40,202 nt of DNA from Oscillospiraceae bacterium (GCA_017887695.1 JAGHHM010000097.1:1-40202), one strand, 5' to 3'; shown: positions 16,562 to 25,057, counted from the first letter of the stretch. Translations and numbers: made by a program. The notes: generated by a model from the sequence alone, not told the origin.

Positions 16562-16588
16562 AGAGCCTCCTGGAGGGGGTATTTGCGG

Positions 16589-16617
16589 TTGACAGCGAGA
16601 AAAATCTGTGGTATGAC
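16589..16617 (+). promoter_or_regulatory. Probable promoter of asd
   Basis: TTGACA (16589-16594), a 17-nt spacer and TATGAC (16612-16617). The leader would be about 140 nt. It contains no lysine-riboswitch signature that I can see. Confidence 0.5.
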
Positions 16618-16762
16618 TTACATCAAATCGCGAAAGTCTGCGCTATACATACATTAGTTTACAGTATACACGGAGGCCGGCTCTTTTGCAAGACACGAAT
16701 CGACGGATTTCCCGCCCGACTCCGGCTGCTGTGTGGATACAATTGCTTAGGAGGAAAGGATT

Positions 16763-17854
16763 ATGAAGAAGTACCATGTAGGCGTGATTGGTTGTACGGG
16801 AATGGTGGGACAGCGTTTTGTCACCTTGATGGAAAATCATCCCTGGTTTCAGCTGACCGCCGTGGCTGCCAGCGCCCGCAGCGCTGGGAAAACCTATGAG
16901 GATGCTGTGGCTGGCCGCTGGGCCATGACCACGCCCATTCCTGAGGAGGCAAAGGGCCTGGTTGTGCTGGACGCGGAAGCGGATGCGGAAAAAATTGCCG
17001 GTATAGTGGACTTTGTGTTCTGCGCCGTGGATATGAAAAAGGAAGAAATTCGCGCTCTGGAAGAGAAATATGCCCGGCTGGAATGCCCTGTGGTTTCCAA
17101 CAACAGCGCCCACCGCTGGACGGAGGACGTTCCCATGGTGGTGCCTGAGATCAATGCCGATCATATCCGCCTTATTGACCAGCAGCGCAAGCGCCTGGGT
17201 ACCAAGCGGGGGTTTGTGGCGGTGAAATCCAACTGCTCCCTCCAGTCCTATGTGCCTGCCCTCCATCCCCTGCTCAAGTACGGCCTTGACCGGGCGCTGG
17301 TATGTACCTATCAGGCAATCTCAGGTGCCGGAAAAACCTTTGACCGTTGGCCTGAGATGGTGGATAACTGTATTCCTTTCATTGGCGGCGAAGAGGAAAA
17401 AAGCGAGAAGGAACCCATGAAGCTGTGGGGCCATATTGAGGATGGGAAATTGGTGCTGGCAGACGGCCCCTCCATTACCGCCCAATGCTTCCGTGTGGCC
17501 TGCTCCGACGGTCATATGGCAGCCTGTTTTATGAAGTTCAAGGAGGGCTGCAAGCCTACCATGGAGCAGATCAAGGCTGACTGGGCCGCTTTCTCCGGTC
17601 GGGCCCAGGAGCTGGAGCTTCCTTCTGCTCCCAAGCAGTTCCTCCACTATTTTGAGGAGGAAAATCGTCCCCAGACCAAACTGGACCGGATGCTGGAAAA
17701 CGGTATGGCTGTGTCGATTGGCCGTCTGCGGCCCGATAGCCAGTACGATTACAAGTTTGTCTGCCTCAGCCACAACACCCTGCGGGGTGCTGCCGGCGGC
17801 GCCGTCCTTCTGGCAGAGCTTCTTTGCGCTGAAGGGTACATTACTGCGGAATAA
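16763..17854 (+). CDS. asd: Aspartate-semialdehyde dehydrogenase
   Basis: A 363-residue NADP-dependent enzyme making aspartate semialdehyde, the branch point to lysine/diaminopimelate, threonine and methionine. It has the Rossmann motif GCTGMVGQRF near the N-terminus, the active-site cysteine in VKSNCSLQSY and the catalytic histidine in CSDGHMAACF. The sequence type is the archaeal/fungal-like class found in many Clostridia rather than the E. coli class. AGGAGG precedes the ATG. A strong terminator follows, and dapA comes next on the same strand. Confidence 0.95.
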   Translation: MKKYHVGVIGCTGMVGQRFVTLMENHPWFQLTAVAASARSAGKTYEDAVAGRWAMTTPIPEEAKGLVVLDAEADAEKIAGIVDFVFCAVDMKKEEIRALEEKYARLECPVVSNNSAHRWTEDVPMVVPEINADHIRLIDQQRKRLGTKRGFVAVKSNCSLQSYVPALHPLLKYGLDRALVCTYQAISGAGKTFDRWPEMVDNCIPFIGGEEEKSEKEPMKLWGHIEDGKLVLADGPSITAQCFRVACSDGHMAACFMKFKEGCKPTMEQIKADWAAFSGRAQELELPSAPKQFLHYFEEENRPQTKLDRMLENGMAVSIGRLRPDSQYDYKFVCLSHNTLRGAAGGAVLLAELLCAEGYITAE

Positions 17855-17904
17855 GGCAGACAAAGCAGGACATCTCCCTTGCGTTTAGAAATATACTCAT
17901 ACGG

Positions 17905-17942
17905 AAAGAGGATAGATGGGGAAAGCCCATCTATCCTCTTTT
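17905..17942 (+). terminator. Intrinsic terminator of asd
   Basis: A 15-16-bp perfect stem (17905-17920 with 17926-17941) followed by TTTT, 50 nt after the asd stop. Confidence 0.88.
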
Positions 17943-18114
17943 GCATCTGAAAGACGAAGCGGACGTTTTTTCAGGACTGGAGGAGCTGTTCCAGTGAACA
18001 GTACGTCAAAGATAGGACATGTTTTGCATGGTATATAACACCATCGATTATTATATTGCATATAGTAATGTTGTATACTGCTATTAACTCAGATGATATC
18101 AGGGAGGTAGCCTT

Positions 18115-18999
18115 GTGAAGCAGCCTGTTTTTACTGGTTCCGGCGTGGCCATTATCACGCCCTTTACCAATGACGGCGTGGATTATGCGGCGTTAGCCGA
18201 CCTGCTGGAATTTCAACTGGAAAACGGAACGGATGCTGTGATTGTCTGCGGAACCACAGGTGAGGCCGCGACCATGAGTGCCGCGGAACGGTCTCGGACC
18301 ATTGATGCGGTACTGAGCCAGGTAAACGGTCGGGTTCCGGTCATTGCCGGTACCGGTGCCAATTGCACAGAGACTGCCGTGGCGCATGCACGGGAGGCGG
18401 AAGCGGCGGGGGTGGATGGCATGCTGGTGGTCACCCCTTATTACAACAAAGCTACTCAGCGGGGGCTTGTGCGCCATTATCAGACCATTGCTGATGCGGT
18501 AACAAAGCCGGTCATTCTCTATAACGTCCCTTCCCGTACCGGGGTCAAATGTACGGCAGAAACCTATGCTGCGCTGTCGTTGCACCCAAACATCGTGGGC
18601 GTAAAGGAGGCCAGTGGTGATTTTGCTTTAATTCAAAAAACCCGTGAGCTGTGTCCTGAGGACTTCTACATATGGTCGGGAAACGATGATGAGACAGCGC
18701 CGATTATGCTTTTAGGGGGCGTCGGTGTTATTTCTGTGGCAGCAAATATAGTGCCTGACGCTATGGCGCGCATGACCCATGCCTGTTTGAAAGGAGATTT
18801 TGTTACTGCCGGGCGGATGCAGCTGCGGCTTCGGAAGCTTTGCGAGGCCCTGTTCTGTGAGGTGAATCCTATACCGGTAAAGGCGGCCCTTGCCATGATG
18901 GGCCGCTGCCGGGAGGTTCTGCGGCAGCCCTTATGCGAAATGGAAGAGGGGGATCGGGAACGCCTGCGGAAGGTATTGGAGGAGTACGGCTTGGTTTGA
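18115..18999 (+). CDS. dapA: 4-hydroxy-tetrahydrodipicolinate synthase DapA
   Basis: A 294-residue class I aldolase condensing pyruvate with aspartate semialdehyde, the product of the preceding gene. The key parts are GTTGEAATM (substrate loop), TPYYNKATQRG (catalytic Tyr), YNVPSRTGVK and the Schiff-base lysine in GVKEASGD. It starts with GTG, preceded by GGGAGGT. It is separated from asd by 260 bp holding the asd terminator and probably its own promoter, although I cannot place that confidently. Confidence 0.96.
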   Translation: MKQPVFTGSGVAIITPFTNDGVDYAALADLLEFQLENGTDAVIVCGTTGEAATMSAAERSRTIDAVLSQVNGRVPVIAGTGANCTETAVAHAREAEAAGVDGMLVVTPYYNKATQRGLVRHYQTIADAVTKPVILYNVPSRTGVKCTAETYAALSLHPNIVGVKEASGDFALIQKTRELCPEDFYIWSGNDDETAPIMLLGGVGVISVAANIVPDAMARMTHACLKGDFVTAGRMQLRLRKLCEALFCEVNPIPVKAALAMMGRCREVLRQPLCEMEEGDRERLRKVLEEYGLV

Positions 19000-19048
19000 T
19001 GAAATTCAATACGGCTAAGCACTGCGCAGTCGGTATTGCAGATAGATA

Positions 19049-19083
19049 ACCAAGAGGGACGGTAATTCACCGTCCCTCTTGGT
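19049..19083. terminator. Bidirectional terminator between dapA and the ABC-F gene
   Basis: A perfect 15-bp stem (19049-19063 with 19069-19083), 5-nt loop, between convergent genes. A-rich and T-rich flanks make it usable from either side. Confidence 0.8.
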
Positions 19084-19120
19084 ATTTACAGGGAAAATAT
19101 TTCTATTTCAGAGGCTTCCA

Positions 19121-20683
19121 TTACAGAAGATCATCATTCCAGAGGGAATTTTTATCCGTCAAAAGAAGACCATTTTCTGTCAAGGTATATAACTTGTCGC
19201 ACACCTCTGACAAATATTTTCTGTCATGAGATACACTGATGATAACTCCAGGGAAGCTGCTGAGTACACGGCGCACCTGTGGACCGGAAAGAGGTGAAAA
19301 ATTTCTGGTAGGCTCATCCAGAATCAGTACATCCGTCTTGTCAAGCATAAACTTAGTCAGCAAAAGCTTTGCCTTTTGCCCGCCGGAAAGATCACGGATG
19401 GGATGGAACATTTCCTCCTGGGCAAAGCGTATGCTTCCCAGAAAGGTACGGGCCCGGGTCTCCTCCTCCCTGCTGCCGGATGGGGCCAGGTAAGCCACAG
19501 GTGTCTCTTCCAGCGGAAGGCTTTCTTCATAGTCCTGCGGCATATACCCCGCCTGCAGGTCATGCCGACTCAGAAGCTTGTGAGCTATTTGTCGGAGCAG
19601 CGTGGTTTTACCTGTGCCGTTTCGTCCCAGAATACCGATCCTTTCGCTGCCTCGAACAAACAGTTCTACATTTTGTGCCAGTAGCTTCTCCCCTGCCCGT
19701 AGCTCCGGAATCCGCAGGTCAAGAACTGTTTTTCCGGCAGCAGGTACAGATTCCGGCGCAAAACGGAGGAACACCTCTTCTTCCACTTCCGGTAAACGGG
19801 TCATATTGTCCGCTTCTCGTTGAAACCGCCTTCCCATGGACTGTACGGTGTGCATCTTCTTTTTCAGCAGGCGGCCAGTGCCGGGATCCTGACGGGATAC
19901 TGCTCGCTGGGCATGTTCCACGCTTTGCTGTATCCTGCGGAACCGGTCCATTTTTTTATCGAACTCTTCCTTCTCCTTTTTTGCCAGCCTGGTTTGATTT
20001 TGAAAGGCGAATTCCCGCCGAGCGGCATATTCCCGGTAGCCGCTGCGGACCGCACAGCATCGGGGCGGCTTTCCTTCACGGGGGTGCTCAATATGGATAA
20101 TAACATTTGCTGTATTCTCTAAAAGTGTTTCATCATGTGAAATGTAAAGTATAATACCTTTATATCTAATCAAGAAGGATTCCAGCCAAAGCAAGGTATT
20201 CAGATCCAGATCACTGGAGGGTTCATCCAGTAAAAGAATGGCGGGCTTATCAAAAAGCAGACGGCTGATCTGGAGTTTGAGCTTTTCCCCGCCGGAGAGT
20301 GTGCCTACCGGCCGGTCGCTGAAGTATTCCTCCAAGTCAAATTGCAGCTGCCTGGCAATATCCTTCAGTTCCGCTGGTGTCAGCAGATGGAAATTGGTGC
20401 TGGCAGCGCAGTATTCGTAAATACTTTCTTCCTTTTCCCTTTCATTCAGTTCCTGGGCCAGATATCCCAGAGAGCCCTCCTTTATCACGCTTCCACTGTA
20501 CTGACAATAGCTGTCAATTCGTTCTGGATCGTAAATCCACTGGAGCAGGGTGGATTTTCCGTTCCCCTCTTCCCCGATAATGGCGGCTTTGTCTCCCTCA
20601 TGCAGCGTAAATGAAAAATCCTCTACCAGGGTGCGAAGATCCCGGCGATGGATCAGAGTTGAATGATTTATTTGCAGCATCAT
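19121..20683 (-). CDS. ABC-F ATPase, probable ribosome-protection protein
   Basis: About 520 residues with two ABC domains and no membrane segments. Domain 1 has Walker A GEEGNGKS (37-44), signature LSGGEKLKLQ and Walker B ILLLDEPSSDLD. A charged coiled-coil linker (about 210-320) follows. Domain 2 has GRNGTGKTT, LSGGQKAKLLL and LILDEPTRNFSPLSGP. The EQ2-type cassette and the DEPTRNFSPLSGP segment are typical of clostridial/enterococcal antibiotic-resistance ABC-Fs of the Lsa/Vga kind, which dislodge lincosamides, streptogramins A or pleuromutilins from ribosomes. I chose the first ATG of the pair at 20683, with AAGGAGG five bases upstream. An attenuator-like leader supports drug-inducible control. 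The drug spectrum cannot be read from sequence. Confidence 0.85.
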   Translation of the reverse strand: MMLQINHSTLIHRRDLRTLVEDFSFTLHEGDKAAIIGEEGNGKSTLLQWIYDPERIDSYCQYSGSVIKEGSLGYLAQELNEREKEESIYEYCAASTNFHLLTPAELKDIARQLQFDLEEYFSDRPVGTLSGGEKLKLQISRLLFDKPAILLLDEPSSDLDLNTLLWLESFLIRYKGIILYISHDETLLENTANVIIHIEHPREGKPPRCCAVRSGYREYAARREFAFQNQTRLAKKEKEEFDKKMDRFRRIQQSVEHAQRAVSRQDPGTGRLLKKKMHTVQSMGRRFQREADNMTRLPEVEEEVFLRFAPESVPAAGKTVLDLRIPELRAGEKLLAQNVELFVRGSERIGILGRNGTGKTTLLRQIAHKLLSRHDLQAGYMPQDYEESLPLEETPVAYLAPSGSREEETRARTFLGSIRFAQEEMFHPIRDLSGGQKAKLLLTKFMLDKTDVLILDEPTRNFSPLSGPQVRRVLSSFPGVIISVSHDRKYLSEVCDKLYTLTENGLLLTDKNSLWNDDLL

Positions 20684-20994
20684 AGACGCCTCCTTCTTGC
20701 CCAGCTGATTGCCAGGCAACAAAAAACTGCTTCCGGCAAGCCGAAAGCAGTGCAAAAGGTGCAGGAGCAAGCACAGCACTTCCTCTGAAAGAGAGGCAAA
20801 GCCTCTGTAAAAGGAGGACCCGCGGATGGAACCGCTGAAAGTTTGTGTGCAGCAATAAGAGGGCCTGCGACCAAATACCTCTGACTTTCGGCCACAGAGA
20901 ACCAGGCCCACGCTTATGCGTGCGCCTTGCCGGAATTGCTCTGCAACACGAAAATCAAATTATTTGATCATCCTTTCAGCCCTTTCCTTGCGTT
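20684..20994 (-). promoter_or_regulatory. About 310-nt 5' leader of the ABC-F gene
   Basis: Stretch from the predicted transcription start to the ABC-F ATG. It holds a minimal frame ATG-ATC-AAA-TAA with a purine-rich upstream (around 20962-20973), a long-range GGGCCTG/CAGGCCC pairing (about 20857-20911) and the attenuator. No larger leader peptide with its own stop is clear, because one frame stays open into the main gene. Confidence 0.55.
20721..20750 (-). promoter_or_regulatory. Leader attenuator upstream of the ABC-F gene
   Basis: On the minus-strand transcript an 11-bp stem (20740-20750 with 20727-20737, 2-nt loop, one G-U pair) is followed by six T residues, an intrinsic terminator 38 nt before the start codon. 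Just upstream (about 20768-20805) AGAGGC/GCCTCT can pair, and the same GCCTCT can instead pair with a following AGAGG, giving mutually exclusive folds. This is the usual arrangement for ribosome-stalling-controlled resistance genes. Confidence 0.75.
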
Positions 20995-21000
20995 TTTACC

Positions 21001-21029
21001 ATCATACCATGTTCTTTTTATACTGTCAA
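21001..21029 (-). promoter_or_regulatory. Promoter of the ABC-F gene
   Basis: On the minus strand, perfect TTGACA (21024-21029), a 17-nt spacer and TATGAT (21001-21006). Confidence 0.75.
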
Positions 21030-21078
21030 CCAGGCCCCTTTGCAGAAAAGCGTATCTGCTAAAATTTAACAGCAGGAC

Positions 21079-21107
21079 TTGCGCGGTGCGGAGAAATACT
21101 ATACACT
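21079..21107 (+). promoter_or_regulatory. Possible promoter of the 73-aa orphan gene
   Basis: TTGCGC (21079-21084), a 17-nt spacer and TACACT (21102-21107), about 45 nt before the start codon. The -35 match is partial. Confidence 0.4.
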
Positions 21108-21152
21108 AATGTCATACCATTTTCCTATATCAGATCAAAAGGAGGTATTCAA

Positions 21153-21374
21153 ATGAAAAAGTATGAGATTGTGAAGGAAGTCTACAATCCCTGTGCGCCG
21201 GATACCTGCGAGATCACGGAGCAGGAGCTATCCGATCCAGAAGCCTATGTCCGGGATATGTTTAAGAACGACAAATCTGCGGAGTTCTCTGTTACGAAAA
21301 AGGAAGGTGCCATCATCGTCGAGGTGGTTTGTGAGGCTGCTCAGCGTCACCGGTACACGTTCAGCGAGATCTGA
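21153..21374 (+). CDS. Orphan 73-aa soluble protein
   Basis: Starts with ATG behind a near-perfect AAAGGAGG site and is followed by its own hairpin terminator, so it is a free-standing gene. The protein is acidic and mixed alpha/beta, without a signal peptide or membrane segment, and has three cysteines. I do not recognise a family. It is divergent from the ABC-F gene and convergent with tyrS. Confidence 0.72.
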   Translation: MKKYEIVKEVYNPCAPDTCEITEQELSDPEAYVRDMFKNDKSAEFSVTKKEGAIIVEVVCEAAQRHRYTFSEI

Positions 21375-21395
21375 TTTTTTATAGCAGAATGTTTT

Positions 21396-21428
21396 GTGGG
21401 GCGTATGGCTATTAGCCGTGCGCCCCAC
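21396..21428 (+). terminator. Terminator of the 73-aa gene
   Basis: A 15-bp stem with two G-U pairs (21396-21410 with 21414-21428), followed by ATTTTATGG. Confidence 0.65.
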
Positions 21429-21470
21429 ATTTTATGGAAGCATGTAAGCGATGACGCGAAAGCAGTACAG

Positions 21471-21504
21471 AAAAGGAGCGTGGGCAAGAGAATCCCACGC
21501 TCCT
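21471..21504 (-). terminator. Terminator of tyrS
   Basis: An 11-bp stem (21494-21504 with 21474-21484), followed on the minus strand by TTTTCTG, 15 nt after the tyrS stop. Confidence 0.8.
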
Positions 21505-21518
21505 GATTATATATAGGT

Positions 21519-22745
21519 TTAACCCAGCAGGGCACGGTGAAATACCTTTTTGCCCTTTTTGATGATAACACCCTCACCAGCGAAAGCTTCCTGAGGACAC
21601 TGGGCATCAATATCTGTCACTTTTTCGTCATTAACAGATACGCCTCCCTGCTGGATCAAGCGGCGTGCTTCGCCCCGGGAGGGAGCCAGGCCGCAGGCAA
21701 CCAGCAGGCTGATAGCGCCAATCTGGCCATTCTCAAACTGCTCAGCAGTCAGCGTAGTGGTGGGCATGCTGGATTTGTCACCGCCGCCGGCAAAAAGGGC
21801 CTTGGCAGCATCCTGAGCCTTCTGGGCTTCCTCCTCACCGTGAACCAGCTTGGTGAGTTCAAAGGCCAGAATTTCCTTAGCCTTATTGAGCTGGCTGCCG
21901 GTCCAGGTATCCATTTCATCGATCTGCTCCAAAGGCAGGAACGTGAGCATGCGGATGCACTTGAGCACATCAGCATCCTCCACATTCCGCCAGTACTGGT
22001 AGAAGTCATAGGGGCTGGTCTTGTTGGGATCCAGCCATACCGCGCCGGAGGCAGTCTTGCCCATTTTCTTGCCCTCGCTGTTAAGGAGCAGGGTGATAGT
22101 CATAGCATGAGCGTCCTTACCCAGCTTCCGGCGAATCAGCTCAGTGCCACCCAGCATATTGCTCCACTGGTCATTGCCGCCGAACTGCATATTGCAGCCG
22201 TAATGCTGGAAAAGGTAGTAGAAGTCGTAGGACTGCATGATCATGTAGTTGAACTCCAGGAAGCTGAGGCCCTTCTCCATACGCTGCTTGTAGCACTCCG
22301 CCCGCAGCATATTATTCACGCTGAAACAGGCACCTACCTCGCGGAGCAGCTCGATGTAATTGAGGTTCATCAGCCAGTCGGCATTATTTACCATCTGGGC
22401 CTTGCCTTCACCAAACTCAATAAACCGCTCCATCTGCTTTTTAAAGCAGGCGCAGTTGTGAGCAATGGTTTCCTTAGTCATCATGGTACGCATATCGGTG
22501 CGGCCGGAAGGATCGCCGACCATACCGGTGCCGCCGCCAATGAGGGCGATGGGCTTGTTGCCAGCCATCTGCAGCCGCTTCATCAGGCACAGGGCCATGA
22601 AATGTCCCACATGAAGGCTGTCCGCAGTGGGATCAAAGCCGATATAGAAGGTTGCCTTTCCATTATCAATCATGGTACGGATCTCTTCCTCATTGGTGAC
22701 CTGGGCAATGAGCCCGCGGGCAACCAGTTCGTCATACAGTTTCAT
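21519..22745 (-). CDS. tyrS: Tyrosyl-tRNA synthetase
   Basis: A 408-residue class I synthetase charging tRNA-Tyr. The HIGH-type motif is HVGH (45-48), the tyrosine-binding segment is [13 protein letters not shown], the KMSKS-type loop is [10 protein letters not shown] and a C-terminal S4 RNA-binding domain (about 340-400) carries [25 protein letters not shown] precedes the ATG. It is the second gene of an operon headed by a T-box with a UAC (Tyr) specifier, so low tyrosine charging should raise its expression. Confidence 0.97.
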   Translation of the reverse strand: MKLYDELVARGLIAQVTNEEEIRTMIDNGKATFYIGFDPTADSLHVGHFMALCLMKRLQMAGNKPIALIGGGTGMVGDPSGRTDMRTMMTKETIAHNCACFKKQMERFIEFGEGKAQMVNNADWLMNLNYIELLREVGACFSVNNMLRAECYKQRMEKGLSFLEFNYMIMQSYDFYYLFQHYGCNMQFGGNDQWSNMLGGTELIRRKLGKDAHAMTITLLLNSEGKKMGKTASGAVWLDPNKTSPYDFYQYWRNVEDADVLKCIRMLTFLPLEQIDEMDTWTGSQLNKAKEILAFELTKLVHGEEEAQKAQDAAKALFAGGGDKSSMPTTTLTAEQFENGQIGAISLLVACGLAPSRGEARRLIQQGGVSVNDEKVTDIDAQCPQEAFAGEGVIIKKGKKVFHRALLG

Positions 22746-22779
22746 AATATTTCTCCTTATCGTAAATAGTTATCACATG

Positions 22780-23658
22780 TTATGCTTTTGCTGTGACGCT
22801 GTCTTCTGATGCTTTCCTGCCACGCAGTACGTTATATCCTACCACGGATACAATGACAATTACTGCCCCTACCAGAGCCATAGATCCAACCTCTTCATGA
22901 TAAAACAGTGCTACCAGCAGTGGGTTGAGGACTGGTTCAATACCGGAGATCAAAGAGGCGGTCACTGCTGGCGTAGTACGAAGGCCAATGCACATAAGAA
23001 TATAGGCAAGTCCCACCTGGAAAGCGCCCAGGATCACGACGCTGGTAATGGCCAGCGGGGTAAATTCCGTTTCTTCCAGTAAAAAGGGAAACCCCAGGAT
23101 TACACTGAGAACATCTCCCCACAAGACGGAGGAAATGGGGTCTGTGTCCGGCAGGTCGTTCAGCAGGAACACCCCCGCGTAACTCAGCCCGGACAGCAAT
23201 GCCAGAATATTGCCCAAAGTACCACCCATTTCCAGGCTGTCAACAAAGAAGCACAACACCCCCAGCAAAACCAGCGCACAGGCAGCTAGATCCAGCTTGC
23301 CTGGCTTTTTCCGCCAAAATACTGCTGCCAGCAAAATCACAAATATGGGCGCGGTAAATTGCAGGACAATCGTATTGGCAGCGGTAGTCAGTTTATTGGC
23401 CAGCGAGAAGAGCACATTGGTGCCGCAGACGCTGACAGCTCCCAGAGCAATCCATCTGTTCCAACGGGGACGATGGTGGGTAATGAGCAAATACCCGCCT
23501 ACTACCACCACAGACACGATGTTCCGAGCACTGTTGATACTCATTCCATTCCATGGGATGACTTTGATACAAAGTCCCCCGATACTGTACAGCACCGCCG
23601 CCAAAAATACAAACCATACGCCCCTTCGCTCCTGGGCAGTGCGTGTGCAACCACTCAT
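22780..23658 (-). CDS. EamA/DMT-family transporter under a tyrosine T-box
   Basis: About 292 residues with ten hydrophobic helices in two EamA repeats, a drug/metabolite transporter fold of the inner membrane. The substrate is not known for this protein. Because it shares a tyrosine T-box and an operon with tyrS, uptake or export of tyrosine, or of a related aromatic compound, is a reasonable inference. I place the start at ATG 23658, directly after the T-box terminator T-run. Earlier in-frame codons would lie inside the terminator. The purine run in the terminator's 3' arm (AGGGGG, about eight bases upstream) may act as its ribosome site. Confidence 0.85.
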   Translation of the reverse strand: MSGCTRTAQERRGVWFVFLAAVLYSIGGLCIKVIPWNGMSINSARNIVSVVVVGGYLLITHHRPRWNRWIALGAVSVCGTNVLFSLANKLTTAANTIVLQFTAPIFVILLAAVFWRKKPGKLDLAACALVLLGVLCFFVDSLEMGGTLGNILALLSGLSYAGVFLLNDLPDTDPISSVLWGDVLSVILGFPFLLEETEFTPLAITSVVILGAFQVGLAYILMCIGLRTTPAVTASLISGIEPVLNPLLVALFYHEEVGSMALVGAVIVIVSVVGYNVLRGRKASEDSVTAKA

Positions 23659-23660
23659 AG

Positions 23661-23694
23661 AAAAAGCCCCCTGTCCAATATCTGGACAGAGGGC
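23661..23694 (-). terminator. T-box terminator hairpin
   Basis: An 11-position stem with one mismatch (23684-23694 with 23666-23676, 7-nt loop), then five T residues; the EamA ATG follows immediately. Confidence 0.88.
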
Positions 23695-23926
23695 GAAAAT
23701 TCGCGGTACCACCTCTGGTTCGCCGTACCCTCACAGGATGCGGCCTCATGGAGTCAATAGCCTGACCCCCGCGCTGTATCGGGCGCCCCCGGCGAAGCCT
23801 ACTGCTCTGGAAGGAGGTTCGGTTCGCAGCTCCGGGATGTATTCATACCGGTCCCCTCTCCCCTTTTCACCAACCAGGGGTTCTCTGGCAGGGGTAACGG
23901 CACTACTGCTTCCCATCATCGCGTCA
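23661..23926 (-). promoter_or_regulatory. T-box riboswitch, tyrosine (UAC) specifier
   Basis: On the minus strand the leader shows Stem I with an AGTAGTG kink-turn-like motif, the AGAGAACC and GGTTGGTGAAA distal elements, and a specifier loop ATGAA-TAC-ATC with TAC at 23839-23841. The antiterminator T-box GGTGGTACCGCG is at 23702-23713, with TGGT (23708-23711) complementary to tRNA ACCA; Tyr tRNAs carry an A discriminator. A terminator hairpin with TTTTT follows (23661-23694). The specifier agrees with tyrS downstream. Confidence 0.93.
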
Positions 23927-23932
23927 GGAGGC

Positions 23933-23961
23933 ATTATATCGGGAAAAGCAAGGTTTGTCAA
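23933..23961 (-). promoter_or_regulatory. Consensus promoter of the T-box/EamA/tyrS operon
   Basis: On the minus strand, perfect TTGACA (23956-23961), a 17-nt spacer and perfect TATAAT (23933-23938). Confidence 0.9.
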
Positions 23962-23972
23962 TAGCTGCAAGG

Positions 23973-24929
23973 TTATTCTCCCGATGTTTCCTCCAGATAT
24001 AAAGGCACAAACCGCCCGATTCCTTCTGTAATAGCAGTAATATTGTCCAGTGAAAGTACCGTATCCCGCTTGGTTCGCAGGCGGGGAATATAATAACCCA
24101 GACCCGCCAGGTGACGACAGGCACAAACCGCCACATGAAACTTGAATTTTCGATGATCAGAAGGATAGTAAACGAGTCCTTGGGTCAGAACCTTTGCATG
24201 GACGGTCCCCTCATCGGAAAAAGCTTTGTTGAGAGCTGACAGCAGAGATTCATCCCAGCGGCTGAGCTTTGAGGGCATCAGCAGCAGATGTTCACCATCA
24301 CCCACACAGTCAAAGTTAAAGAACAGGCTGTTGGAGGCTGCACCGGGGTGTTTTTTCCGGAAGGCGGAAGCGCCCAAAAGATTGCGTTCGTTGTTGTCCA
24401 GAAACACCAGGCATACTCGCTTATTGTGGGGCAGAGCCTTGGCGATGGCCAGCAGAGCCAGGACACCGGAGGTGTTGCCATTGGCGTTGCTTCGATTGGC
24501 TGGACCATAGACAGAGGACCACAGCAGCCCCAGAGCCAAAATGATAAACAACGGCAGCATCAGCCCGGGTTGATTCAAAGGAAAACTCACGGCAAAAGAT
24601 ACCAGAACAGCCAGAATAACCATTATCATTGCCGCAGCAAAATGGTAAATAACATGGGCAGCCACATTAGTGGGAGAAACAAAGTTTGGCACCAGCATCC
24701 GGGAGGGGGTATCATAATGGGCACAAAGAAAGACGGTGGCTTTATCCGGATCACCAGCAATCATATTGACGCTGCCATTGAACTTGCCGTAATGTTCCTC
24801 ATGAGAACGCCAGCCGGAACGGCGCAGCTCCCCTGCCAGCCATTTCCGAAATTCTTCCTTCTGATAACTGCTTTTTCGTATTGGATAAATGGTCAGCAGG
24901 TATTCTTTTAGCTTTTCGATATTTTCCAT
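23973..24929 (-). CDS. Membrane-anchored M28 peptidase homologue, degenerate active site
   Basis: A 318-residue protein with an M28 aminopeptidase fold interrupted by two membrane helices (about 93-140). M28 metal-site landmarks are recognisable: HYDTP (first His and Asp), NANGNTSG where the family has a bridging Asp in NDN, DNNERNLLG where the family has Glu-Glu, FDCVGDG, and SDHRKF (last His). The bridging Asp is Gly and the general-base Glu is Asn here, so hydrolysis by the usual mechanism looks unlikely. Its role is unknown. GGAGG precedes the ATG. A hairpin separates it from recN, and the tyrS-operon promoter lies right after its stop. Confidence 0.75.
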   Translation of the reverse strand: MENIEKLKEYLLTIYPIRKSSYQKEEFRKWLAGELRRSGWRSHEEHYGKFNGSVNMIAGDPDKATVFLCAHYDTPSRMLVPNFVSPTNVAAHVIYHFAAAMIMVILAVLVSFAVSFPLNQPGLMLPLFIILALGLLWSSVYGPANRSNANGNTSGVLALLAIAKALPHNKRVCLVFLDNNERNLLGASAFRKKHPGAASNSLFFNFDCVGDGEHLLLMPSKLSRWDESLLSALNKAFSDEGTVHAKVLTQGLVYYPSDHRKFKFHVAVCACRHLAGLGYYIPRLRTKRDTVLSLDNITAITEGIGRFVPLYLEETSGE

Positions 24930-24947
24930 AGGACCTCCCGTATTAAA

Positions 24948-24969
24948 CGCCGCCCCAGATGGGGCGGCG
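24948..24969 (-). terminator. GC hairpin after recN
   Basis: A perfect 9-bp stem (24961-24969 with 24948-24956, 4-nt loop), followed on the minus strand by TTTAAT. A short T-tract makes it a weak terminator or an attenuator before the M28-like gene. Confidence 0.55.
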
Positions 24970-25057
24970 GATGCCTGTCAGTAAGGAATTTAGCTTGTGC
25001 AGCAGGCGTCACATTGTGCTGCTCCGTGAGCCGCAGCGGATTTTCAATGGATATGGA

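Noticed and set aside
16618..16762. Possible lysine riboswitch in the asd leader
   Set aside because: Length is suitable, but I could not find the conserved L-box motifs or a terminator; the leader was left unassigned.
20684..20911. N-terminal extension of the ABC-F protein (frame open upstream)
   Set aside because: The frame is open, but it crosses the terminator hairpin, has no ATG, and the residues do not resemble an ABC-F N-terminus; AAGGAGG clearly marks 20683.
23659..23712. Longer N-terminus for the EamA transporter
   Set aside because: It would be encoded by the T-box antiterminator and terminator; the start at 23658 gives a normal EamA N-terminus.
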